In this document: one piece after another, positions 47,720 through 60,431 of the stretch
How the letters are laid out: every line of letters begins with the position of its first letter
Numbering within the stretch: position 1 is the stretch's first letter
Assembly (NCBI RefSeq): GCF_002846365.1
Contig: NZ_PJMW01000002.1
Span: 1,488,001 to 1,552,000, forward strand
DNA length: 64,000 nucleotides
Direction: 5' to 3'
From: Nocardia fluminea
GTDB taxonomy: Bacteria > Actinomycetota > Actinomycetes > Mycobacteriales > Mycobacteriaceae
Notes under the pieces: model-generated
Seen by the model: the letters and a program-made list of their open reading frames with translations, nothing else
The model's database searches: none
Told to the model about the DNA's origin: nothing
Translations under genes and position numbers: made by a program

Positions 47720-49555
47720 TCACACCCCGTGGACTTCGGATTTGCCGTCCCGCACCACGATGAACCCGGTCTGAAAGTTCTGCTGGATTCCGCCGGGAAC
47801 AGCGAACTCGTCACTCACCGGGTACCCGAGTCTGCCGTTCTCGAACCCCTGCGCACCCCAGGCTTCGGCGAGCGCGCCGTTGCGCACCGACCAGGCCCCC
47901 GAGAGCGGGCTCCAATAGATGTTGCCGCCCTCGAACCGGCTGTAGCGGCCGAAATCCTTCAGCGGCGCCTCCTCGGCGACCGGGAAACCGAGCGGGCTGT
48001 TCTCGAAGCCGAGCTGGCTGTACTTGTCGAGCACGAAGCCCTGCACCCGGTGTGCGCCGGTGGCCGGGCTGTAGAACATCGGACCGTTCTCGAAGGCCTG
48101 CACCGAGCCCGCACGGCTGGGCGTGGGCGCCTCGGCGGCCACCGGATAACCGGCGGGACCACCCTCGTAACCCTGCCTGCCCCACTCCTCGAGGAAGGCG
48201 CCGCGCATCACCTGCGCGCCGGTCTGCGGGGTCCAGTAGATCGAGCCCCCTTCGAAGGTCTGCATGCGCCCGCGCCCGTCGGGCAGGCCGTGTTCGTCGC
48301 CGTTGGGCAGGCCGAGCGGCGAGGACGCGCCGCCGATACCGGCGTAGGTGCCGCCGATACGCCCGGCCACCGCGTGCGTGCCCGCCGCGGCGGAATGGAA
48401 CACCCGGCCGTTCGGGAAGTCCTGCACCATTCCGGTGCCCGCCGGGTACTCGGCGGTGAGGCAGTTGCCCAGCCAGTTCGCCGCCTGCGCGACCCCGGCG
48501 ATCGCGCCGCCGAGTGCGCAGGTGGCGCCGCCGGGATCGGTTCCCAGCGCCGCGGCGGCCTGCGACCACGACTGCCGCATCTCGAAGTCCCAGTACGGCC
48601 ACGTATGCGTGCCCGCGGGACGGTAGTTCGCCTGGACCGGGATCGCCAGCTTCTCCAGCTTGGCGACGAAATTCTGGGTCGACAGGCGCGAGAGGATCTC
48701 CAGGCCGGTGCCCGCCCAGTTCTCGCTCATCAACGGCACTTCACCGAGCTGATCGTGCGAGCCCGCGAGGCCGCTGCCGCTGGAGACGTACATGCTCACG
48801 CCTTTGAGCTTGTCGGCGAGCAGGTAGGGGTCGTGCGCCTCCCATTCGGGGCTGCCGGGCGGGCCCCACATCGCGCCCGCGTCGAAACCGCCCGCGTCCT
48901 TGTTGGCGAAGGTGATCGCCTGCGGCATCCCGAGTGTCGTCGTGGTGAGCAGGCCCGAGTACGAGGCCACGTATCGCATCAGCCCCGGATTGCGGCCCGC
49001 GAGGTTCATCGCCGCCGTGCCGCCCATCGAAAGCCCTTGTACACCACGCACGTCCGTGGTTCGCCAGTCGCGTTCCAGGATCGGCGGAAGTTCCTTGGTC
49101 AGGAAGGTCTCCCACTTGTAGGTGAACCCGTTGTCGGGCGCGAGCCAGTCCGAGTACCAGCTCGACTGGCCACCCACCGGCAGCACCACGTTGACATTCT
49201 TGTCGGCGTAGAAGCCCTCGGCGTCGGCGTCCTTGGTCCAGCCGTTCTCGTCGTCCTGTGCGCGCAGACCGTCGAGCATGAGCATCATCGGGAACTTCGC
49301 GTCGGGGCGGGCGTGCCAGTCGCGGGCCAACAGCATCTGCACCTGGATCGGGGTCTTCATGGCGGCCGAGTACACCCACAGCGCCACCCGCCGATCCGAG
49401 AGCCAGTCCACCCGCTGCACCGCCGATATGCCGGGCTGCGCCTGCGCCGGAACGGTGACCGCCGGTGCGAACAGCGCCGCCGCCATGACCGCGATACCGA
49501 GGATTCGCCGCATCGGCGCTGAAACACACTGAACCGAGACACGATGTTTCATCAC
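47720..49555 (-). CDS. Antigen-85-type mycolyltransferase with C-terminal LGFP repeats
   Basis: The first 340 residues are an antigen 85 (Fbp) alpha/beta-hydrolase: signal peptide ending near AQAQ, the conserved LPVGGQSSWYSDW, nucleophile Ser176 in GLSMGG, and the histidine in GTHTWPYWDFEM. Residues about 370-611 carry at least four LGFP repeats (SPLGLPNGDE, GPAGYPVAAE, SPLGFPVAEE, GRLGYPVSDE), each followed by an aromatic-rich FEGG- or FENG-type strand. The same build is known from corynebacterial PS1/Cmt1, where LGFP repeats are thought to bind the wall. It probably transfers mycolates while held on arabinogalactan or peptidoglycan. GAGGAGGG precedes the ATG. Confidence 0.93.
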   Translation of the reverse strand: MMKHRVSVQCVSAPMRRILGIAVMAAALFAPAVTVPAQAQPGISAVQRVDWLSDRRVALWVYSAAMKTPIQVQMLLARDWHARPDAKFPMMLMLDGLRAQDDENGWTKDADAEGFYADKNVNVVLPVGGQSSWYSDWLAPDNGFTYKWETFLTKELPPILERDWRTTDVRGVQGLSMGGTAAMNLAGRNPGLMRYVASYSGLLTTTTLGMPQAITFANKDAGGFDAGAMWGPPGSPEWEAHDPYLLADKLKGVSMYVSSGSGLAGSHDQLGEVPLMSENWAGTGLEILSRLSTQNFVAKLEKLAIPVQANYRPAGTHTWPYWDFEMRQSWSQAAAALGTDPGGATCALGGAIAGVAQAANWLGNCLTAEYPAGTGMVQDFPNGRVFHSAAAGTHAVAGRIGGTYAGIGGASSPLGLPNGDEHGLPDGRGRMQTFEGGSIYWTPQTGAQVMRGAFLEEWGRQGYEGGPAGYPVAAEAPTPSRAGSVQAFENGPMFYSPATGAHRVQGFVLDKYSQLGFENSPLGFPVAEEAPLKDFGRYSRFEGGNIYWSPLSGAWSVRNGALAEAWGAQGFENGRLGYPVSDEFAVPGGIQQNFQTGFIVVRDGKSEVHGV

Positions 49556-49661
49556 ACGCGACCCTCCTCATCCCGGAATTGGGACACAGCATCACCGTCG
49601 GTTGTACCGCAGTGATGAGCGATAACTGGGGAGGACACGCGAGCCACATGGACAACAAAAA

Positions 49662-49690
49662 GACCGGCTCACCCTGGGGGTGAGCCGGTC
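49662..49690 (-). terminator. Rho-independent terminator
   Basis: A perfect 13-bp stem (49662-49674 with 49678-49690) has a 3-nt loop and is followed on the minus strand by TTTTT. It ends the mycolyltransferase gene at 49717. Confidence 0.92.
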
Positions 49691-49716
49691 CTCGAGTTGT
49701 TGCTGAGCGGAAACTG

Positions 49717-50721
49717 CTAGGCGCCCAGCGCATTCAGGATGTGCGGACGCGCCTTCCACAGCTCGTCTTCCCAGTACTTCCACGAGTGGGTACCGGAGGC
49801 GCCGACGTCGTAGACGGCGTTGATGCCGAGGGTGTTGAGGCGACGCTGGAAAGCGAGGGTGCTCACGAACGAGATGGCCTCGATGCCCATCGCGGTGGCC
49901 GTGTTGAAGGCGGCACCGGCACCGTTCGGCTTGTCGTGCTGGGCGGGCAGGCCGTTGGCCGAGGAGATGAACAGCGGCAGGCCGCGCAGCTCGGGGGCGA
50001 ACACCATCGGGTCCATCCGCAGCCACGCCGAGCTCCACGGCGCGGCCATGGCGTCGACGTTGAAACGGCCCGCGTCGAGCATCATCACGCGGATGGCCTC
50101 ACGCATGCCGGGGGCGCTCCAGTTCAGCGGGCCCGAGAGCGAGGACGCGTGCTTGAACTGATCGCGGTTCAGCGCGGCGAGGCGCAGCGCGGCCGGACCC
50201 GACATCGACAGGCCGAGCACCGCGTTGTTCGTGCGGGACACGCCGTAGCCCTCGAGGAAGGCGGGGAGCTCTTCGGTCAGGAAGGTCTCCCACTTGTAGG
50301 TGGTCTTCTGGCCGTTGGTGTTGCTGGCGGCGGTCCAGTCGGCGTACCAGCTGGACTGGCCACCGACCGGCATCACCAGGGTGACGTTGTCGTTGCTGAA
50401 CTGCTGCATCGCGTTGGTCTCGAACGACCACGCGTTGCGGTCATCACGGGCGCGGAGCCCGTCGAGCAGGTAGAGCGCGGCGTTGCCGCCGTTGCGCGCC
50501 CACTGCACCTGGACCTTCACCGGGCCCATCTTCGAGGGCACCATCAGTTCTTCGTAGCCACCGGCCGGTGCGCGCAACACGGGTGCCGAGACCGACGGTG
50601 CGGCAAGCGCGGTCGGGGCCGCTCCCGCGGCGATCGGCAGCACGAGTGCTGCAGCGCCGACAGCTAGAATTCGATTACGCCAACCACGAGATGCCGGCGC
50701 GACGGCCTTGCCGAAACGCAT
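49717..50721 (-). CDS. Antigen-85-type mycolyltransferase
   Basis: This 334-residue secreted protein has a signal peptide (cleavage near ALAAPS), the loop VMPVGGQSSWYADW, Ser172 in GLSMSGPAAL, a Glu in AMGIEAIS that aligns with the family acid, and His in GTHSWKYWEDEL. The triad is complete, so it should move mycolates between trehalose and arabinan or trehalose monomycolate. It lacks the low-complexity insertion of its two neighbours and has a shorter body. It has its own terminator. Confidence 0.92.
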   Translation of the reverse strand: MRFGKAVAPASRGWRNRILAVGAAALVLPIAAGAAPTALAAPSVSAPVLRAPAGGYEELMVPSKMGPVKVQVQWARNGGNAALYLLDGLRARDDRNAWSFETNAMQQFSNDNVTLVMPVGGQSSWYADWTAASNTNGQKTTYKWETFLTEELPAFLEGYGVSRTNNAVLGLSMSGPAALRLAALNRDQFKHASSLSGPLNWSAPGMREAIRVMMLDAGRFNVDAMAAPWSSAWLRMDPMVFAPELRGLPLFISSANGLPAQHDKPNGAGAAFNTATAMGIEAISFVSTLAFQRRLNTLGINAVYDVGASGTHSWKYWEDELWKARPHILNALGA

Positions 50722-50950
50722 GTGAATTCCGCTCTCTTTCTGCTGTTATGGCATGCCAGACGCGCTGACCGTCGCCGACACAGCCCCGACAGCCCGGTCG
50801 ATCAGACGGATGAAACAACGATCTGGTCACACTTACGCTCGCTGGAGGATATTCGACCCGCGAATTAACCGCAAGGGCAGCGACATTGGCGGCCGGCGCC
50901 GCTGGATTTTCGGCGAATTCTCCAGTGGCTTCGGTGGTCCGGACAGACAG

Positions 50951-50981
50951 AACCGGCACCGCGAATCTCGCGGTGCCGGTT
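50951..50981 (-). terminator. Terminator hairpin
   Basis: A 14-bp perfect stem (50951-50964 with 50968-50981) with a 3-nt loop lies just beyond the stop of the mycolyltransferase at 50992. Confidence 0.82.
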
Positions 50982-50991
50982 TAGTGGATGT

Positions 50992-52053
50992 TCACCCGAT
51001 GTTGGCGGACAAATCCGGGATCATCCGCAAAGCCTCGTCATTCCAGTTGTTCCAGGCGTGGATGCCGAACGCCGGGAAAGAGTAGGTGACGTTACGGGCG
51101 CCCAGCGTCGCCATCCTGACTTCGAAGGACTTGGTGTTGGCCAGCGCCAGGGCTTCCAGTGCCATCCCGTTGACGGTGTTCATATTCGGGCCGTCGGTAC
51201 TGGTCGGCAAGCCCGAGCCCGCCGCTATCCACAGCCGGGTGTTGTTGCCGACCAGGTTGGGGGCGAACACGAACGGATCCATCCGCAGCCACTGTGGTCC
51301 CCACGGCGGTGCCATGGAGTCCACGTTGTAACCGCCCGCGTCGAGCATCGCGAGCCGGATGGCCTCCCGCATGCCGGGGGCCGAGATGTTCAGGTATCCC
51401 GAATACGCACCGGCGAAGGAGAACTGGTCCGGGTGGTAGGCGGCCAGCGTCAACGCGGCCGAGCCGCCCATCGACAGGCCGAACACGCCGTTGCGGTAGC
51501 GATTGAAGCCGAGACGGTCGGCGAGGGCGTTGCGCAGGTCGCCGGTGAGGAACGACTCCCACTGGTAGCGGTAGCTCTTGCCCGGCCCGCCGGACAGCGC
51601 GTTGCCCGCGCCGGAACCCGAGGACGGCGCGCCGTTGCCCGCAATGCCGAAGAAATCACTCGGCGCGTTCCAGTCGGCGTAGAAGCTCGACATACCGCCG
51701 ACCGGCATCACCACATTGATATTCGCCGCGGCGAGCGCGTTGGGGACATCGGTTTCGATCTCCCAGCCGTTGAGAGTCTCCGGTGCGCGCATGCCGTCGA
51801 GGACGTAGACGACACGATTCGTATTGCCGTCGGCGGCGCGCAGCACGCGCGACTTGATCGGCCCCATTCCGGAATCGACCCAGAAGTCGAAGGCATTGCC
51901 GTTGAAACCGGCGGAGGCGGGAGCGATCCCGCCGGTGACGGCAGTCGCGATCGGAACGAGCAGAGCCATGGATACGCCCGCGGCCCAGCGCCGAGCCCAC
52001 GAACCAGGGGCGGCGGTCTTCACGGGCCCACGCTCGCGGCGCAGTGTTCGCAT
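50992..52053 (-). CDS. Antigen-85-type mycolyltransferase with Ser/Gly insertion
   Basis: The 353-residue secreted mycolyltransferase has a signal peptide (cleavage near ASAGF), Ser194 in GLSMGGSAAL, Glu in MALEALAL and His in FGIHAWNNW. It is close to the next gene upstream (52354-53424) over almost its whole length. Two features are odd. The usually invariant VGGQSSFY is VGGMSSFY here. A Gly/Ser-rich stretch (about 136-159) is inserted before the YQWESFLT strand. It has its own terminator. It could be a paralogue with altered acceptor use. Confidence 0.92.
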   Translation of the reverse strand: MRTLRRERGPVKTAAPGSWARRWAAGVSMALLVPIATAVTGGIAPASAGFNGNAFDFWVDSGMGPIKSRVLRAADGNTNRVVYVLDGMRAPETLNGWEIETDVPNALAAANINVVMPVGGMSSFYADWNAPSDFFGIAGNGAPSSGSGAGNALSGGPGKSYRYQWESFLTGDLRNALADRLGFNRYRNGVFGLSMGGSAALTLAAYHPDQFSFAGAYSGYLNISAPGMREAIRLAMLDAGGYNVDSMAPPWGPQWLRMDPFVFAPNLVGNNTRLWIAAGSGLPTSTDGPNMNTVNGMALEALALANTKSFEVRMATLGARNVTYSFPAFGIHAWNNWNDEALRMIPDLSANIG

Positions 52054-52301
52054 TCGACTAGACCTTTCTCGCAGACCGAACGCGCAAATCCCGAGCTACG
52101 CAGTCGGATCCCTCATCGGACGCCGAGAGAAACCAATCCAGGGCAAAACGGACGATTCAACCTCGACGCATGCTCACTGTGTATAAATCGGTGACGAATG
52201 GTCTACATGTTGCTGGAAAGTGACCCGGAGCACAACTCCCGGTGATCTGTCGCACATGATTCGTCACCGCCTGGGGCTCGGATCGTGACGAAAACGAAGA
52301 A

Positions 52302-52334
52302 AACCGCCCTGTGCCGACGAGGCACAGGGCGGTT
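52302..52334 (-). terminator. Rho-independent terminator
   Basis: A 14-bp perfect stem (52302-52315 with 52321-52334) has a 5-nt loop and, on the minus strand, is followed by TTCTTCGTTTT. It ends the mycolyltransferase gene at 52354. Confidence 0.9.
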
Positions 52335-52353
52335 CTCGGGTCGAGCTGAGTGA

Positions 52354-53424
52354 CTAGCCGATGTTCGCGGACAGATCCGGGATCATGCGGTTGACTTCGG
52401 TCTCCCAGTTGCGCCAGTTGTGCACGCCGGTGATCGGGAAGTCGAAGTAGGCGTTGCCGCCGCCGAGCGTGGCCATCCGGACCTGGAACGCGCGGCTGTT
52501 CACCATCGCGAGCAGCTCCAGCGGGACGCCCTGGACGATCTCCATCGGGTTGGACACATCGCCTGCGCCGGGGATACCACTGGCCGCGGAGACCCAGATC
52601 CGGGTGCCGTTGGCGACCAAACGCGGGGCGAACACGAAGGGGTCCATGTGGAACCACTGCTGGCCCCACGGCGGCGCCATCGCGTCGATGTTGAAGGCGC
52701 CGGCCGAGATCATCGCGACACGCATGGCTTCACGCATACCGGGCGCCGAGATGTTCAGGTAGCCGGAGAACGAGCCCGCGAAGCTGAACTGGTCGGGGTG
52801 GTAGGCGGCCAGCGTCAGGGCGGCGGAGCCACCCATCGACAGACCGAACACGCCGTTGTTGTTGGGGTTGAAGCCCAGGCGTGCCGACAGCGCGTTGCGC
52901 AGGTGACTGGTGAGGAAGGTTTCCCACTTGTAGGTGTTCTTCTTGCCTGCCACCTGGGTGGGCGCGACCGACGAACCGGTCATCGACGACCCGGTCGCGG
53001 CCGAACCGGTGGAGCTACCGCCCGAACCGGCGTCGAGGCCGAAGTAGCTGCTCGGCGCGTTCCAGTCGGCGTAGAAGCTGGACTGGCCGCCGACCGGCAT
53101 CACGACGTTGATGTTGGCGTCCATCAGGGCGCGGGCGACATTGGTGTCCTTCTCCCAGCCGCTGAGGTCGTCGCCGGCGCGCATACCGTCGAGCGCGTAC
53201 ACGACCCGATTGGTGTTGCCGTCGGCCGCACGGAAGATGCGCGACTTGATCGGGCCCATCTCCGAGTCGACCCAGAAGTCGAAACCGGTGGGATCGAAGG
53301 CCGCCGACGCGGTACCGGTCGGGCCGGCCACCGCCGCACCGATCGGCAACACGACAGCCAGGGAGAGAAGCACCGATCGTTTGAGCCAGCCGGCTCCCCG
53401 GGCTCTGAGACGTCCGCCACGCAT
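52354..53424 (-). CDS. Antigen-85-type mycolyltransferase with Ser/Thr/Gly insertion
   Basis: This 356-residue secreted mycolyltransferase has a signal peptide (cleavage near ASAAF), VGGQSSFYADW, Ser196 in GLSMGGSAAL, Glu in VPLELLAM and His in GVHNWRNWETEV. It forms a recent-looking duplicate pair with the gene at 50992-52053; both share FDFWVDS-MGPIKSR and YLNISAPGMREA. Residues about 128-160 are a Ser/Thr/Gly-rich insertion absent from classical antigen 85. It is read from its own promoter in the 230-bp gap after aftB. Confidence 0.93.
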   Translation of the reverse strand: MRGGRLRARGAGWLKRSVLLSLAVVLPIGAAVAGPTGTASAAFDPTGFDFWVDSEMGPIKSRIFRAADGNTNRVVYALDGMRAGDDLSGWEKDTNVARALMDANINVVMPVGGQSSFYADWNAPSSYFGLDAGSGGSSTGSAATGSSMTGSSVAPTQVAGKKNTYKWETFLTSHLRNALSARLGFNPNNNGVFGLSMGGSAALTLAAYHPDQFSFAGSFSGYLNISAPGMREAMRVAMISAGAFNIDAMAPPWGQQWFHMDPFVFAPRLVANGTRIWVSAASGIPGAGDVSNPMEIVQGVPLELLAMVNSRAFQVRMATLGGGNAYFDFPITGVHNWRNWETEVNRMIPDLSANIG

Positions 53425-53656
53425 TCTGTTATGGGCCTTTCCTCATGCGGTTCGCGCGGAACCGCGGTTGCAATGACCGCCGACTAGTTACCGGCACACC
53501 AGTGCGCCGACGGGCCGTTCTTCAGAGACCATATCGCTACATCGATAGCCTGGCGTTACCGAAAAGTGATTTAGCGGCGAATACCACTAAATAAGGCCTG
53601 GCCAGCCGGTGTGCGTCATAGGTCGACGGGAGTCGATACCGACCGGCCGGGCCGCT

Positions 53657-55579
53657 TCAGCGTGGGGGCTCGGGGAAAGGATCCACCAGCCCACAACGCT
53701 GGATCTCGTACTTGGGGACCCGGTCGATCCGGTATTTCGAGAAGGCGAGGGCGTTGCGGAAGTTGTGTTTGAAACGGTCCAGGGTGAGCGGTTCGCGAAC
53801 AGAGATCATCAGCGCCTGGGTCTGCGGGCACGACATCGCCGTGCGCGCCTGGGTGACCCATTTCTCATCCATGTACCAGGGCATCCACGGGTGGATGTCG
53901 ACCATCCCCGAGTCCGCCACCACCCAGTCCGGCAGCAGGCTCTTGTCGTGGCCGATACGGCCGTCGGCGAGCCGGTCCGAGTGTGCGGCCAACGGGTACG
54001 CCAGGCCCATCGGGTCGATCACGCGGACGTCCAGCGGCACATTCATGCTCGTCATGCCCAGGTTCAGGAAGTAGACCGTGTGCCCGGAACCCTCCGCGGG
54101 GATCGGCTCCGGCGGCGGGTCGAGGTACCAGAACGTGAACGCGGGCGAGTTCAGCAACAGGCCGCCCTTGGGGTTGGCGGCGATGTCGTTGACCATGGCG
54201 CGCATGCGCGGATAGTCGAGGTAGTCCTCGGCCAGGATCGGGTGGTCGTGGCCGGTGTTGAGGACGTAGTAGATCCGCTCGTCGACGATGCCCGACGAGC
54301 GGATCTTGGTGCCGGTCGTGATCGCCGTCGTGTTCGATGCGTACAGCGACCAGCCCGCGGTGCCGAGCAGAGCCGCCAGCAGCACGACAACGGACCAGTC
54401 GCTCTTGCGCAAACTCAGCGGGATCGGGACCACGGCCACCGGCAACAGCAGCAGGAACAGCTGGGTGAGCAGCATCCGCCCGTGCATGAAGTCGCCGCCG
54501 ACGCGCACCGCGTACACGGTGAGCAGCAGACCGCTGCCGAGCACCATCACCACGACCGCGCTCGGCGAACGCAGCCAGGCGCGCAGACCGGCCACCGAGA
54601 ACCGCGGCAGCGCGACGCCGCGCGTGATCCCCGCGACCACACCGGCGATCAGCAGCACGAGCAGTGGGATCCACAGGTAGTACGGGCCGACCAGGTCCCA
54701 CAGATAGATGGCGCCCTGACCCCATTTGGCCCCGCCCGCGTCCTTGGCGACCGCGGTGTTCGGGTAGGGCAGGCCGTAGTAGCCCATCCGCCAGATCTGG
54801 TACCCCACCGGCACGATCCCGGCGACGAACACGATCAGCGCCCGCAGCGCGATCGGCCCGAATCGGAAGGCCGGCATCGGCGCCAGGAAGATCATCCCGA
54901 GCGCGAGCACGCCGATCAGCGTGGCCTCGGGACGAACCAGCGGCGCGAGCCCGGCCAGGAACACCAGGGCGAGCAGGCCCGGCACCCGGACGACGGCGGC
55001 CTGACTCCAGCGGATCATCAGCCACCACAGCAGCCCGACCCAGCAGATCACCAGACCGCTCTCCAGCCCGGAGGTCGCGTAGTCACGCGCGGGCGGCAAC
55101 GCGATGTAGACCAGCACACCGGCCGGGATCAGCAGCTGACCGCTGGTTCCGCCCCACAGCCGCGCGGTGCCGAGCATCGCGAACACCACGGCGAGCACCG
55201 AGACCACCAGCGCCACCCCGAGCACCACGTACTCGAGGCGGGCCTGGGTGAGCCAGGAGAAGAACCAGACCACGTAGGTCCACGCGGTACTGGTGTTGGC
55301 CTCGACCCGCTCGTCGACATTGAAGACCGGGCCGTTGCCCGCGAGCAGGTTGCGGACCGTGCGCAGCACGATCAGGCCGTCATCGGCGATCCAGCGGCGC
55401 TGCCACGCACCGACCGTGAACAGCACGGCGGTGACGACCACCCCACCGACGAAGATGGCGCGGGACAGAACCGAGGAACGCGCGTCAGGACGCGGCGACT
55501 CGTCGTCGCGTAGCTGCTCGTCTTCGGTTGAATCCTGCTCCGCTACCAACATCTCGTCAGGTGAGATAGACAGCGACAC
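53657..55579 (-). CDS. aftB: Terminal beta-(1,2)-arabinofuranosyltransferase AftB
   Basis: AftB caps arabinan chains with beta-1,2-linked arabinofuranose, the sites to which mycolates are attached. The 640-residue GT-C protein begins with an acidic cytoplasmic tail, then a first helix, the catalytic-loop segment WIADDGLIVLRT with its Asp pair, about ten helices and a soluble C-terminal domain. I use the GTG at 55579, which overlaps the ubiA stop by 23 bp and has GGAG 7 nt upstream; an ATG at 55552 is the alternative. It is the last gene of the glf-glfT2-PAP2-ubiA-aftB set. Confidence 0.95.
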   Translation of the reverse strand: MSLSISPDEMLVAEQDSTEDEQLRDDESPRPDARSSVLSRAIFVGGVVVTAVLFTVGAWQRRWIADDGLIVLRTVRNLLAGNGPVFNVDERVEANTSTAWTYVVWFFSWLTQARLEYVVLGVALVVSVLAVVFAMLGTARLWGGTSGQLLIPAGVLVYIALPPARDYATSGLESGLVICWVGLLWWLMIRWSQAAVVRVPGLLALVFLAGLAPLVRPEATLIGVLALGMIFLAPMPAFRFGPIALRALIVFVAGIVPVGYQIWRMGYYGLPYPNTAVAKDAGGAKWGQGAIYLWDLVGPYYLWIPLLVLLIAGVVAGITRGVALPRFSVAGLRAWLRSPSAVVVMVLGSGLLLTVYAVRVGGDFMHGRMLLTQLFLLLLPVAVVPIPLSLRKSDWSVVVLLAALLGTAGWSLYASNTTAITTGTKIRSSGIVDERIYYVLNTGHDHPILAEDYLDYPRMRAMVNDIAANPKGGLLLNSPAFTFWYLDPPPEPIPAEGSGHTVYFLNLGMTSMNVPLDVRVIDPMGLAYPLAAHSDRLADGRIGHDKSLLPDWVVADSGMVDIHPWMPWYMDEKWVTQARTAMSCPQTQALMISVREPLTLDRFKHNFRNALAFSKYRIDRVPKYEIQRCGLVDPFPEPPR

Positions 55580-56519
55580 CTACCGCTCCGATCCAGGCAA
55601 TAGCGAGGAACTGCAGGATGCGGTCCCCCAACGCGATCTCTTCGGGTTCACCGGCCTCGCCACCATCGACGTCGACCGCGTAACGCAGGATTGCGATGGT
55701 AAACGGGATCATCGAGATCGAGTACCACTGGGTGTCGCGAGCCGAATCCTGCTGGAAAGCCCAGAGGCCGTAGAAGACCACGACCGCGGTGGCCGCGAGC
55801 GTCCAGATGAAGCGCAGGTAGGTCGGGGTGTAGTACTCGAGCGACTTGCGGATCTTGGCGCCGGTGTCGAGCGCGATCGCCAGTTCGGCGTAGCGCTTGC
55901 CCGCGGCCATGAACAGCGAGCCGAACGCCATGATCAGCAGGAACCACTGCGACAGCGCGATTCCGGCCGCCGCGCCACCGGCGACGGCGCGCAGCAGGAA
56001 GCCCGAGGACACGATGCAGATATCGAGCACGGCCTGGTGCTTGAGCCCGAGGCAGTAGGCCAGCTGGATGCCGATGTAGATCGCCATCACCACGGCCAGG
56101 TGCCACGAAGCCAGGAACGAACCGGCGATCGAACCGATCAGCAGCACCGCCGCCAGCGCGTAAGCCAGGTTGACGGGAACGACGCCCGCCGCGATCGGCC
56201 GGAACCGCTTGGTCGGGTGCGCCCGGTCGGCGTCGACGTCGAGCGAGTCGTTGACCAGGTAGATGCCCGAGGCTGCCATGCAGAACACGATGAACGCGAT
56301 CGCGACGTGCACGAGCACGCCCGCGTCGCCGACCGCTTCCGGCCCGACGGCGAGCGGCGCGGCGAGCACCAGGACGTTCTTGACCCACTGACGTGGGCGC
56401 ATGGCCTTGATGACACCACCGAGCAGCGTCTTCGGCGGGCCCTTCACAGCACCCTCGTCAAGGACGGCGGCGGACGGTTCTTCGCTCATCTGGGCCAAAG
56501 TTCTTTCAGTTGCGGTCAC
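55557..56519 (-). CDS. ubiA: Decaprenyl-phosphate phosphoribosyltransferase (DPPR synthase, UbiA family)
   Basis: This enzyme transfers phosphoribose from PRPP to decaprenyl phosphate, the committed step to the arabinose donor used by DprE1/DprE2. The 320-residue protein has the UbiA prenyltransferase fold with about nine helices. The first Asp-rich motif is NDSLDVDADR, and the second is the YAELAIALD region with KRYAE ahead of it. Order and identity match Rv3806c. Its GTG start overlaps the stop of the PAP2 gene as GTGA. Confidence 0.94.
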   Translation of the reverse strand: MTATERTLAQMSEEPSAAVLDEGAVKGPPKTLLGGVIKAMRPRQWVKNVLVLAAPLAVGPEAVGDAGVLVHVAIAFIVFCMAASGIYLVNDSLDVDADRAHPTKRFRPIAAGVVPVNLAYALAAVLLIGSIAGSFLASWHLAVVMAIYIGIQLAYCLGLKHQAVLDICIVSSGFLLRAVAGGAAAGIALSQWFLLIMAFGSLFMAAGKRYAELAIALDTGAKIRKSLEYYTPTYLRFIWTLAATAVVVFYGLWAFQQDSARDTQWYSISMIPFTIAILRYAVDVDGGEAGEPEEIALGDRILQFLAIAWIGAVGVAVYLT

Positions 56520-57102
56520 TGTCGGAGTCTCTTCTCAGCGGCTAGCACGGCAGCAGCCGACGCGGCCCCCAAAGCGGAACCGGCGATCACGTCGGAAGGG
56601 TAATGCACCCCGAGCACAACCCGGGACAGCAGCATCGGTGGGACGATCACCGCTGGCAAGGGTAGCCCGGTCAGGCGCCCGAGCAACACCGCCGCGGCCG
56701 TGGTGGACGTGGCGTGCGAGGACGGGAAGCTCAGCTTGCTCGGCGTCGACACGTTGACCTGCACCGACGGATCGTTGGGGCGCGGACGCCGGACGATCCG
56801 CTTGATCACGATGGACGCGGCGTGCGCGCCGACCGCGCCCACCGCGACCCCGGCCCACTGGCGGCGGCGCGGCTTGTCCACCAGCCAGCCGGCGGCGGCG
56901 ATGCCGACCCAGCCGAGCGCGTGCTCGCCGAAGTGCGACATGCCGCGCGCGGCGGAGACGACGGCCGGGTTGCTGCCGATGGTGCCCTGCACCGCGTTGA
57001 GGATCGCGACCTCGACCGGGACCTCTTCGTAGTCGCCGTCGCAATCGCAGCCGCCGCAGCAGCCTTCCTCGGCCATCTCGAGCTCGGGCAGTTCGGTATC
57101 GG

Positions 57103-57106
<4 letters not shown>
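56516..57106 (-). CDS. PAP2-type phosphatase (Rv3807c-like)
   Basis: This is the candidate phosphatase that removes the 5-phosphate from decaprenyl-phosphoryl-5-phosphoribose made by UbiA, so that DprE1 can act. The 196-residue membrane protein has the acid-phosphatase motifs KRIVRRPRP, FPSSHAT and SRVVLGVHYPSDV. I start it at the GTG at 57106, in a GTGA overlap with glfT2. The N-terminal 20 residues contain CCGGCDCDGDYEE, an acidic cysteine cluster not expected in this family. The enzymatic role is inferred from family and operon position. Confidence 0.9.
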
Positions 57107-60338
<3,232 letters not shown>

Positions 60339-60431
60339 TCAGCGAAGTGGCCGACCCCGAGACCGACGTCGGCACCCCTGTAATAGGTGTCAGCCCGGCC
60401 TCGCAGGATTGAGCGAGGTGACGCTGTCCCA

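Noticed and set aside
53609..55513. Long plus-strand frame opposite aftB
   Set aside because: Its His/Gln/Arg/Asp-rich repeats are the complement of membrane-helix codons in aftB, not a protein.
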